35,874 bases of DNA from an uncultured Porphyromonadaceae bacterium. Lineage in GTDB: Bacteria > Bacteroidota > Bacteroidia > Bacteroidales > Muribaculaceae. The notes below the pieces were generated by a model, which saw only the letters and a program-made list of their open reading frames with translations, ran no database searches and was not told the origin of the DNA. The DNA is taken from positions 1-35,874 of the forward strand of contig CAMWXI010000006.1 in NCBI GenBank assembly GCA_947178175.1, given 5' to 3'. The translations under genes and the position numbers were made by a program. Shown one piece after another: positions 16,701 through 23,194 of the stretch (position 1 is the first letter of the stretch; each line of letters begins with the position of its first letter).

Positions 16701-17006
16701 ATGAGAAACAACGAAGAATATAAACCTGAGCCGATAGACACTACCGGTGTCACCCTGCCGGAATCTTTGGAAAAATTAGCCGAACTAATGGCTAAGAATG
16801 TACATGAGGTCTGGGCGCAAAACCGTATTAAGGAAGGTTGGTCCTTTGGAGAAACAAGAGATGACCGGAAGCGGAAACATCCATGTCTCGTAGAATATGA
16901 AAAACTCCCTGAAAGTGAAAAGGATTATGACCGTGCCACATCCATCGAGACTCTTAAATTGATACTCAGCAATGGATTTAAGATTATCCCTCCTGAACAA
17001 GAATAA
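16701..17006 (+). CDS. Stand-alone RyR-domain protein
   Basis: A 101-aa protein that is almost entirely one RyR domain: LEKLAELMAKNVHEVWAQNR, KEGWSFGETRDDRKRKHPCL, then VEYEKLPESEKDYDR and ETLKLILSNGF. It closely parallels the C-terminal domain of the peptidase fusion at 4464-5450. RyR domains were named from ryanodine receptors, where they are cytosolic regulatory repeats. The bacterial ones are small helical modules, probably ligand binding. It has no signal peptide. It lies 129 bases after the CHAT gene, so it may be the last gene of the array or have its own promoter. It could compete for or buffer the ligand read by the other RyR proteins; this is inference. Confidence 0.8.
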   Translation: MRNNEEYKPEPIDTTGVTLPESLEKLAELMAKNVHEVWAQNRIKEGWSFGETRDDRKRKHPCLVEYEKLPESEKDYDRATSIETLKLILSNGFKIIPPEQE

Positions 17007-17080
17007 GAAAATATCATCCAAATGCTCTCCTCAAACTATAATTTCCTGATTCCGGAGCTTTTAAAATTCAATATTTTTGC

Positions 17081-17088
17081 TATATTTG
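17081..17088 (+). promoter_or_regulatory. Possible -7 element for the M48 operon
   Basis: TATATTTG matches TAnnTTTG, but no TTTG lies 20 bp upstream. If used, transcription would start near 17095 and carry the palindromic element in a leader of about 260 bases. Confidence 0.3.
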
Positions 17089-17108
17089 CAGAAATATAAT
17101 GAAGTGAC

Positions 17109-17193
17109 TAAACTTATCTTTATGGCAAGATTAATGAAGATTGCCAAAAGACTTACATATCTTCATAAGATTTATTATACATAAATAAGTTTA
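17109..17193 (+). repeat. Palindromic element, copy 1
   Basis: This 85-bp element has perfect 9-bp ends (TAAACTTAT at 17109-17117, ATAAGTTTA at 17185-17193) and a perfect inner 8-bp inverted repeat (ATGAAGAT at 17134-17141, ATCTTCAT at 17159-17166) around a 17-base loop. A diverged copy lies in opposite orientation at about 19910-19998. It could be a MITE-like remnant or a structured RNA leader. Confidence 0.7.
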
Positions 17194-17355
17194 GAAAACT
17201 TCTATATTAAGCAGACACCTGATTTAAGAGCCAACGCTATATTTTTTGAGAGACGACAAATTTCTTCATTGATACTTCCTTGTCTCCCTAAGATATATAT
17301 AATTTGCTTAACATCATCCTATCTGAATTATTATCTAAAATACAAATATAACATC

Positions 17356-18228
17356 ATGAGGGCAACTGAGTTTATCCATCCTGAAGATGCCGCGGCACTC
17401 CGTCAGCTGGAGGGAATCCCCGGCTTTCCTACTCTTGTCAAGAAATTCTACTCCTTAGGTATAGAGAAATTTAGATATGGCCTGAATATGGCATCCAATA
17501 TCCGGCTCTCAGAAAATCAACTTCCGGAATTATACTCTCTTCTACCTCCTATTTGTGAGAAATTAGGTATTCCCGAACCGGAGTTCTACCTCGAAATGAA
17601 TCCGATGCCTAATGCCTATACATTCGGTGATACGAAAATATTCATCACTGTCACTTCCGGATTGGTGGAGATGATGGATACAGATGAGCTTACCGCGGTC
17701 ATAGGGCATGAATGTGGCCATATACTATGTCGCCATGTTCTCTATCACAACATGGCAATCATGCTCCTTAATGGCGCAGAGTCATTCGGACTGCCGGGAA
17801 TATTTTCCGCTCCTATAAAATATGCACTTCTATATTGGATGCGTAAGAGCGAACTCACATGCGACCGTGCGGGAGCAATCGTGACCTCCCCGGAGGTTGT
17901 AGCACGCACCATGCTCCGTCTTGCCGGCGGCCCCAAATCCATAACCAAAGATGTCAACATGGATGAATGGGTGAAACAGGCCGATGAATATGAAAAGATT
18001 CGCACAGACGGAATGTGGAACAAGACTCTCCAGACCTTAGCGGTTATGGAAACCGACCATCCATTCTCCGCGGTGCGTGTTTCCGAAATTCTGAAATGGG
18101 GAAAATCACAGCAATATAAAAATATTCTCAATCATGCTGATGCAAAAGACGGGAAAATATGCCCCAAATGCCATAGGACAGTAGATCCCTCCTGGAAATT
18201 CTGTCTTAACTGCGGTACTAAACTGTAA
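17356..18228 (+). CDS. M48-family zinc metallopeptidase with C-terminal zinc ribbon
   Basis: 290-aa Zn-dependent endopeptidase of the M48 (HtpX/Ste24-like) type. The HExxH motif is HECGH at 118-122 (ligands His118, His122; catalytic Glu119) and the third ligand is likely Glu166 in RKSELTCDRAG, a signature of M48 peptidases. Residues 269-286 form a zinc ribbon (CPKC...CLNC). Typical HtpX carries clear membrane helices; here only a short hydrophobic segment near 150-160 is seen, so it is probably cytosolic or peripherally attached. I chose ATG 17356: the frame opens 29 codons earlier, but those codons are unlike a protein start and AT-rich. First gene of a four-gene operon; the zinc ribbon matches the one in the third gene, hinting at a shared partner. 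Confidence 0.85.
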   Translation: MRATEFIHPEDAAALRQLEGIPGFPTLVKKFYSLGIEKFRYGLNMASNIRLSENQLPELYSLLPPICEKLGIPEPEFYLEMNPMPNAYTFGDTKIFITVTSGLVEMMDTDELTAVIGHECGHILCRHVLYHNMAIMLLNGAESFGLPGIFSAPIKYALLYWMRKSELTCDRAGAIVTSPEVVARTMLRLAGGPKSITKDVNMDEWVKQADEYEKIRTDGMWNKTLQTLAVMETDHPFSAVRVSEILKWGKSQQYKNILNHADAKDGKICPKCHRTVDPSWKFCLNCGTKL

Positions 18229-18246
18229 TTAATTAAAATCATAAAT

Positions 18247-18516
18247 ATGAACCGATTATTTGACGAAAACGGATATCTCAACATTTCTGAAATCGTAGAG
18301 AATCATCCATCTTATAAAACCATTATGGAAGATGGTATCGTAACAGACAGCGAACTCAAGGAGCAGTCAGAAAGAACCATCAAATCTCTCCGTCGTCTGC
18401 AGGATTTGTGCAATGAGGAACAGCAATCCGCAATTCTTGACGCGATCTCGGAAATGGGAGTACTCTTCACTACTTACAATACTTACCAGCTTCAGGAACT
18501 TACAAAAGATATCTAA
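18247..18516 (+). CDS. Small hypothetical protein
   Basis: An 89-aa, mostly helical, acidic protein with no recognised family: MNRLFDENGYLNISEIVENH, then a charged helix (ELKEQSERTIKSLRRLQDLC) and a C-terminal helix. No signal peptide or TM. It lies 18 bases after the M48 gene and 2 bases before the zinc-ribbon gene, so it is almost certainly part of the same operon and may be a substrate or cofactor of the peptidase. Confidence 0.6.
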   Translation: MNRLFDENGYLNISEIVENHPSYKTIMEDGIVTDSELKEQSERTIKSLRRLQDLCNEEQQSAILDAISEMGVLFTTYNTYQLQELTKDI

Positions 18517-18518
18517 TC

Positions 18519-19049
18519 ATGGGTGCATATAATACCAAAACTATTTTAGGGGCCGACCCTCAGCTAATACCTGCCATAGCCGAAAGAATTTCTCAGATAT
18601 TTGCCGCCGACGGATATGAAGTGAAGCAAGATAATCTGTTGAACGGCGGTATTGACATCTCTGTCACAAAAGGTGGTATTTTCAAAGCCGTACTTGGTCT
18701 TAAAACAGCCCTCAAGATTACTCTGTCACCGGAGGGTAACAGAATACTTTTTGATGCCGGAATAGGAATCTTCGGACGTCAGATTATACCAACTATCATT
18801 TCAATGTTTTTTGCATGGCCCGTGCTTATAACCCAGATTTGGGGAAGTGTGGAACAATCAAAACTTGATGACCGGGCTCTCGCCGCTGCCAATGATGTGA
18901 TTCGCGAGCATCAGATGGGAGGATATGGCACACCGACTCCTCCTCCATTCGGAACCCGACAGGGTAACAGCCGATTCTGCACTAACTGTGGCAACCCTAT
19001 ACCTGCAAATTCAAAATTCTGCCCCAATTGCGGCACTCCCCTTTCCTGA
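18519..19049 (+). CDS. Membrane-associated zinc-ribbon protein
   Basis: 176 aa. The N-terminal 90 residues form a small alpha/beta domain (PQLIPAIAERISQIFAADGY...VLGLKTALKITLSPEGNRIL). One hydrophobic helix lies at about 93-113 (IIPTIISMFFAWPVLITQIW). The C-terminus, after a Pro-rich linker, is a zinc ribbon (RFCTNCGNPIPANSKFCPNC). Zinc-ribbon/TM proteins of this sort are common and mostly uncharacterised. Its stop codon overlaps the ATG of the SDR gene (TGATG), which implies translational coupling. The ribbon is very similar in layout to the M48 peptidase's tail. Function unknown. Confidence 0.65.
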   Translation: MGAYNTKTILGADPQLIPAIAERISQIFAADGYEVKQDNLLNGGIDISVTKGGIFKAVLGLKTALKITLSPEGNRILFDAGIGIFGRQIIPTIISMFFAWPVLITQIWGSVEQSKLDDRALAAANDVIREHQMGGYGTPTPPPFGTRQGNSRFCTNCGNPIPANSKFCPNCGTPLS

Positions 19050-19900
19050 TGGCAGACAATTATCTTGAACGTAAAATGGAGGACTTGCGAAACGGAAAAC
19101 TTTCCGGCAGGTCCTCTGTCTTGCAACATACCGGTCAACGAAAAGGTGTCTGGCAATTATCCTTCCCCCCTCGCCGTGTACTTGTCACGGGAGGCTGTCA
19201 CGGAATAGGACTGGCTGCAGTGAGGGAATTCCTTCGTCTCGGTTGCAAAGTAGCCGTGTTTGATATTGACAATGATGCAGGCAAATTACTTGCCTCAGAA
19301 AATGGAGTAAGATTTTATCAGCTCGACCTGGCAGACACCGACTCTCTTGAAAACGCCATATATGACCTCTTCAAAGCCTGGAGAGATATTGATATTATTG
19401 TTAATAACGCAGGCATTGGCAGATTCCACCCTCTGACTGAGTCTTCAACCGAGGAGTTTGACTATGTACAGGCGGTTAATATGCGGCCGGCATATATCAT
19501 CTCCCGTCTTTGGGCTCTACATCGTCAGAAGTTTCCTATAATCTCTGACTACACCGGTAGAATGATAATTATATCTTCAACACGCCATTTGCAAAGTGAA
19601 GCCGGCACTGAAGCCTATTCTGCAAGTAAAGGTGCTCTGGCTTCCCTCACCCACTCGTTGATGATGTCACTCTCTGAATTTAAAATTACTGTCAATTGCA
19701 TTTCCCCGGGATGGATTAATACGACCGATGAAACGCTTTCGGAGTCAGACAACCTTCAGCATCCTTCACGAAGAGTGGGAACACCGGAAGATATTGCAAG
19801 ACTGGCAGTTTTTCTTGCCCTTCCCGATAATGACTTCATAAATGGTGCTGATATACCGGTAGATGGCGGCATGACCCGAAAAATGATTTATATGGAGTAA
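19049..19900 (+). CDS. Short-chain dehydrogenase/reductase (SDR)
   Basis: 283-aa classical SDR oxidoreductase using NAD(P)(H). Rossmann motif TGGCHGIG near residue 50, NNAG around 119-122, catalytic Ser in IISS, the YSASK Tyr/Lys pair, and a C-terminal DGG. There is an N-terminal extension of about 40 residues (MADNYLERKMEDLRNGKLSG) before the first strand. The Asp after beta-2 (AVFDIDND) favours NAD(H) over NADP(H). Start at 19049 because the ATG overlaps the previous stop; the frame opens 7 codons earlier inside the neighbour. Substrate not predictable. Odd operon company for an SDR (M48 peptidase, zinc-ribbon protein). Confidence 0.85.
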   Translation: MADNYLERKMEDLRNGKLSGRSSVLQHTGQRKGVWQLSFPPRRVLVTGGCHGIGLAAVREFLRLGCKVAVFDIDNDAGKLLASENGVRFYQLDLADTDSLENAIYDLFKAWRDIDIIVNNAGIGRFHPLTESSTEEFDYVQAVNMRPAYIISRLWALHRQKFPIISDYTGRMIIISSTRHLQSEAGTEAYSASKGALASLTHSLMMSLSEFKITVNCISPGWINTTDETLSESDNLQHPSRRVGTPEDIARLAVFLALPDNDFINGADIPVDGGMTRKMIYME

Positions 19901-19909
19901 TGAAATCGT

Positions 19910-19998
19910 CCTGACATATTTACTGACTAATAAAGCCTTCCAAGATATGTAAGTCTTTATTTCAATCTTCATTAATCTTACCATAAAATATGGTTAAG
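19910..19998 (-). repeat. Palindromic element, copy 2 (inverted)
   Basis: On the minus strand this stretch matches the element at 17109-17193. It shares the 17-mers AAGATTAATGAAGATTG (19963-19979) and AAAGACTTACATATCTT (19942-19958) exactly, plus TTTATGG (19981-19987) and patchier flanks. It keeps end complementarity with different bases (CATATTT at 19915-19921, AAATATG at 19986-19992). It lies between convergent genes. The 72-aa minus frame across it (19766-19984) is not believed. Confidence 0.7.
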
Positions 19999-20039
19999 TC
20001 AACTTCAATACATCTTCTTGCTGATGCATGGTTCGATAC

Positions 20040-20441
20040 TCAACATTCTTTCCGGGGCAGTGACCTGATAATTTTTACAAATGATTCGGGAAGACGAACA
20101 TTGTAAAGATTCAGAGCCTCGGCAAACAGAGGAGCAATCTCCTCATCCTTAAATCCGGCTATCCCGCAACCTATGCGAGTCACATAAAAAGTATTCTGGT
20201 CACATTCTCTCGCTACCTCTATGAATTCATCAACATACGGCTTTATAGTCTCTATGCCCCCCTGCATCGTGGGAATTGCGTAAGACTGTCCCTGCAATCC
20301 TACTCCTTGCCCCATGACCGCTCCAAACTTACGATAAGCCGTGAGTGCCGCACCCCCGACATGATGTCCTGCCAAATTGCTTCCGAACACGAATATATCA
20401 TCCTGCTCAAGATGGTCTATGTTATCCGGTGTATATTTCAT
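20040..20441 (-). CDS. Macro-like protein, A1S_2505 family
   Basis: 133-aa small cytosolic protein. Motifs FVFGSNLAGHHVGGAALTAY, QSYAIPTMQGGIETI and VTRIGCGIAGFKDEEIAPLF match a family annotated as A1S_2505 phage non-structural protein. They follow the glycine-rich layout of ADP-ribose-binding macro domains (N-x-x-G...GGxA...IPT...GxGxxGF). Binding or hydrolysis of ADP-ribose-type ligands is inferred. The frame opens at 20471, but a -7-like TAAATTTG overlaps that start, so the ATG at 20441 is preferred. It is divergent from the DUF2130 gene, sharing about 97 bases of control region, and 3 kb from an array with two TIR domains. Families like this also occur in phages. Confidence 0.72.
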   Translation of the reverse strand: MKYTPDNIDHLEQDDIFVFGSNLAGHHVGGAALTAYRKFGAVMGQGVGLQGQSYAIPTMQGGIETIKPYVDEFIEVARECDQNTFYVTRIGCGIAGFKDEEIAPLFAEALNLYNVRLPESFVKIIRSLPRKEC

Positions 20442-20470
20442 TTCACTATATTTGCGTTCATTGTATATCA

Positions 20471-20497
20471 CAAATTTAGTGATTTTATTTATTTTTG
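20471..20497. promoter_or_regulatory. Divergent promoter region, weak
   Basis: Minus-strand TAAATTTG (20471-20478) and plus-strand TATTTTTG (20490-20497) both match TAnnTTTG and point towards the macro-like and DUF2130 genes respectively. Neither has a clear TTTG at 20 bp, so both are tentative. Confidence 0.35.
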
Positions 20498-20538
20498 TAA
20501 TTGATTACCCCTTAAATTTATTTTCAAACTCTGTAGAT

Positions 20539-21930
20539 ATGGCCGAACTTATTTGTCCGAAATGCGGAACTGCATTTAAGGTTAATGAAAGTGATTATGC
20601 AGCAATTGTGGCTCAGGTACGCTCCGCACTTTTCAATGAAGAGCTGGAGAATCGTGTCTCGGAGGTGAAACAACAGCTCAACGAACAATTCAAGGCTCGG
20701 GAAGAGAGCCTAAAGCTTAAAGCGGAAAACCGACAGGAAGCCCTCCTGAACCAAAAAGAGCATGATATTGCCGTCCTGCGTCAGGAACTGGTAAGACTAA
20801 ACTCTATTGTTGAAAATAATGAGACTCTGAAAAAATCGGAACTCGAAAGGCTTGAAGCTAAAAAACATGAGGAATTCCAGAAATCTCTTGCTGAAAAAGA
20901 TAAGGAAATCGCAGAGTTAAAATCAAATATCACCGGTCTGGAAAACACTCATAAATTAAAAATTCTTGAAGAACGAAATCAAGGGAATGTCGAACTTCAA
21001 AAGAAGGAACAGGAGATTATAAAACTTAGGGCCGACATAAATTCTGCCAGACTCATGGCGGAAAACAGGGAAAATCAACTCCGCGAACAACATCAGCTTC
21101 AACTTCGTGACAAAGAAGACGAAATAAACCGTCTCAAAGACTTCAAGCTACGTCTATCCACAAAAATGGTAGGAGAAACCTTGGAACAGCATTGTTCTAT
21201 CCTCTTTGCCCAGGCTCAGAGCATGGGACAATTTCCCGACGCATATTTCGACAAGGATAACAATGTTGTGGAACATTCAAAGGGTGACTTTATTTTCCGT
21301 GATTATGTGGATGGTGAGGAATATGTCTCCATAATGTTTGAAATGAAAAATGAGATGGAGACCACAGCAACCAAACATCGTAACGATGATTTTCTTGATA
21401 AACTTGATAAGGATCGCACCCGCAAAGGATGTGAATACGCTGTCCTTGTCTCTATGCTTGAACAGGGCAATGAACTCTATGATGCAGGGATTGTAGATAA
21501 GAGCTATCGCTATCCGAAGATGCTGGTGATCCGTCCTCAGTTTTTTATCCCTGTGCTACGTCTCATATCAGAAGCTGCAAAGAAAGGATATCATGACAGA
21601 TATGCACTGCAACAAGAACTTAATGCGGCAAGATCACAGTCGTTGGATTTCTCCAGATTTGAAGATAAACTCAACCGATTCCGCACATCTTTCAGCAACA
21701 ATGTTACTGCTGCTCATAAAAAGTTCTTAGCAGCAACAGAGGGAATTGATAAAACTATCGAAGCTCTCGAAAAACAGATAAAAGCCCTGCGCTCTATTAA
21801 AGCCAATTTTGAACTATCCGAACAGAAATTATTGAAAGCTAACGAATTGGCAGAAGAAGATCTAACCATCAAGAAACTGACCTACGGGAATCCCACAATC
21901 CGCAAAATGATAGAAGAAGCCGGGGAATAA
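20539..21930 (+). CDS. DUF2130 protein: zinc ribbon, coiled coil, nuclease-like domain
   Basis: 463 aa. It starts with a short zinc-binding motif (ICPKCGTAFKV), followed by a long charged coiled coil at about residues 35-225. The conserved DUF2130 domain follows (about 225-370; TKMVGETLEQHCSILFAQAQ). Asp250 in KGDFIF and E268-M-K270 in FEMKNE fit a PD-(D/E)XK-like nuclease core. A second coiled coil ends the protein. I reject the longer frame from 20377, which runs through the divergent gene and promoter, and start at MAELICPKC. DUF2130 proteins are widespread and their function is not established; a DNA-end or repair nuclease role is inference. Confidence 0.78.
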   Translation: MAELICPKCGTAFKVNESDYAAIVAQVRSALFNEELENRVSEVKQQLNEQFKAREESLKLKAENRQEALLNQKEHDIAVLRQELVRLNSIVENNETLKKSELERLEAKKHEEFQKSLAEKDKEIAELKSNITGLENTHKLKILEERNQGNVELQKKEQEIIKLRADINSARLMAENRENQLREQHQLQLRDKEDEINRLKDFKLRLSTKMVGETLEQHCSILFAQAQSMGQFPDAYFDKDNNVVEHSKGDFIFRDYVDGEEYVSIMFEMKNEMETTATKHRNDDFLDKLDKDRTRKGCEYAVLVSMLEQGNELYDAGIVDKSYRYPKMLVIRPQFFIPVLRLISEAAKKGYHDRYALQQELNAARSQSLDFSRFEDKLNRFRTSFSNNVTAAHKKFLAATEGIDKTIEALEKQIKALRSIKANFELSEQKLLKANELAEEDLTIKKLTYGNPTIRKMIEEAGE

Positions 21931-21979
21931 TCAATACCTGAATCCTTATAATCCTCACCTCTCCTTAACTGAAATTATG

Positions 21980-23122
21980 TCATACATGATGCATTATCAT
22001 GTATTGCCTTATCGTCTCTCTGATATTTTTTTCTGCCACCTCTTTTTTCATCCCCTCATCACGACTCGTTCCTGAAGGGAGAGTGGGAAGAATATCTTCA
22101 AAACCTACCTCTTTCATCTTTTCTATTATCCCCTCCTCCATCACTCCACAAATTCCCAACACAGGCACTCCTTCTCTTTTAGCTCTTTTCATCACACCCA
22201 TCGGTGCTTTGCCGCATAAAGTCTGGGCGTCAATCCTCCCCTCCCCGGTGATTACCAAATCCGCGTTCTCCATCATTTTTCCAAAATCTCCTATCTCCAG
22301 AATCTCTTCTATTCCCGGCATTATCCTTCCCCTCAGGAGTGTATGAATGGCGAATCCCAATCCTCCTGCAGCACCTGCTCCGGGAACATTACGCTCATCT
22401 CTCCCTATTGTGGCGGCTATTACATCAGCATAATTCTCCATCCCTTTGTCCAATTCCTCAAGCATCTCATCAGTACCCCCTTTTTGCTTACCATATACTT
22501 TACTTCCACCCTGCTCACCGGTGAGAGGATTATCTACGTCACACATCACAATTATTTCCACCTCCCTCAGTCTCACATCCAGACCAGATAAATCTATTTG
22601 TGACACTTTCCTCAAATCCATCCCACGTCCGGGTAACTCCACTCCGGCCGGCGTAAGAAATCTCACTCCAAGTGCCCTCAACATCCCCATGCCTCCATCA
22701 TTGGTCGCACTCCCTCCCAAACCTATATATATCCGTCTGCATCCCTGCCCCAAAGCATATCCAAGCAGCTCCCCCACACCGTAAGAAGTAGTAATCTCCG
22801 GATTCCTCTCGTTCTCCTCCAATAACGTTAATCCGCAAGCCTGAGCTGTCTCTATCAGCGCTTCCGAGTCTCTTATGCAAAAAACACCTTCCCGCGGACG
22901 CCCAAGGGAATCTGTAATTCTGACCCCCAATCTTTCCCAGCAACCACAGGCTGCCACAGCTGCCAATGTTCCTTCTCCCCCGTCGGCAACAGACAATTTA
23001 CATACCTCAACCTCAGGCAATACATCCCTTATCCCTTTCTCTACAGCTTCCGCAACCTCCAAAGATGTCAGAGAACCCTTGAAGGAATCTACAGCTAAAA
23101 CTATTTTCTTAACACCTCTCAT
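21980..23122 (-). CDS. Glycerate kinase (GlxK/GarK type)
   Basis: 380-aa cytosolic enzyme of the bacterial glycerate kinase family, phosphorylating D-glycerate with ATP to a phosphoglycerate. Family hallmarks: VLAVDSFKGSLTSLEVAEA at the start, SVADGGEGT near 45, GLGGSATNDGGMGMLRALG in the middle, and a C-terminal ITGEGRIDAQTLCGKAP. The length is typical and no frameshift is seen. It stands alone, convergent with the DUF2130 gene and downstream of the GH81 terminator. A TATCTTTG -7-like site lies only four bases before the ATG. Whether it makes 2- or 3-phosphoglycerate cannot be told from sequence by eye. Confidence 0.92.
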   Translation of the reverse strand: MRGVKKIVLAVDSFKGSLTSLEVAEAVEKGIRDVLPEVEVCKLSVADGGEGTLAAVAACGCWERLGVRITDSLGRPREGVFCIRDSEALIETAQACGLTLLEENERNPEITTSYGVGELLGYALGQGCRRIYIGLGGSATNDGGMGMLRALGVRFLTPAGVELPGRGMDLRKVSQIDLSGLDVRLREVEIIVMCDVDNPLTGEQGGSKVYGKQKGGTDEMLEELDKGMENYADVIAATIGRDERNVPGAGAAGGLGFAIHTLLRGRIMPGIEEILEIGDFGKMMENADLVITGEGRIDAQTLCGKAPMGVMKRAKREGVPVLGICGVMEEGIIEKMKEVGFEDILPTLPSGTSRDEGMKKEVAEKNIRETIRQYMIMHHV

Positions 23123-23126
23123 GCCT

Positions 23127-23134
23127 CAAAGATA
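23127..23134 (-). promoter_or_regulatory. Possible -7 element for glycerate kinase
   Basis: TATCTTTG on the minus strand fits TAnnTTTG but ends four bases before the ATG, which would give a leaderless mRNA. No good -33 match, so it may be chance. Confidence 0.25.
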
Positions 23135-23173
23135 ATAAAAAATGGGAAACAATGTCCTGACAATGTCTCCCAT
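23135..23173 (-). terminator. Rho-independent terminator after the GH81 gene
   Basis: A hairpin of 13 positions with two mismatches pairs 23142-23154 with 23161-23173 (loop of six). On the minus strand it is followed by a run of six T (complement of A at 23137-23142). It starts about 20 bases after the GH81 stop. Confidence 0.7.
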
Positions 23174-23194
23174 CTTTGATTTGATTAAGCAAGA

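Larger units (their letters stand above)
17007..17355. other. Gene-free region ahead of the M48 operon
   Basis: This AT-rich 349-base gap holds a -7-like TATATTTG at 17081-17088 and one palindromic element (17109-17193). A 20-codon frame (MARLMKIAKRL...) lies inside that element and is not supported as a gene. Nothing else is recognised up to the ATG at 17356. Confidence 0.6.

Noticed and set aside
19766-19984. Minus-strand ORF of 72 aa starting MVRLMKI
   Set aside because: It begins in palindromic element copy 2 and runs through the end of the SDR gene. The matching frame in copy 1 stops after 20 codons, and the similarity is at DNA level, not protein level.
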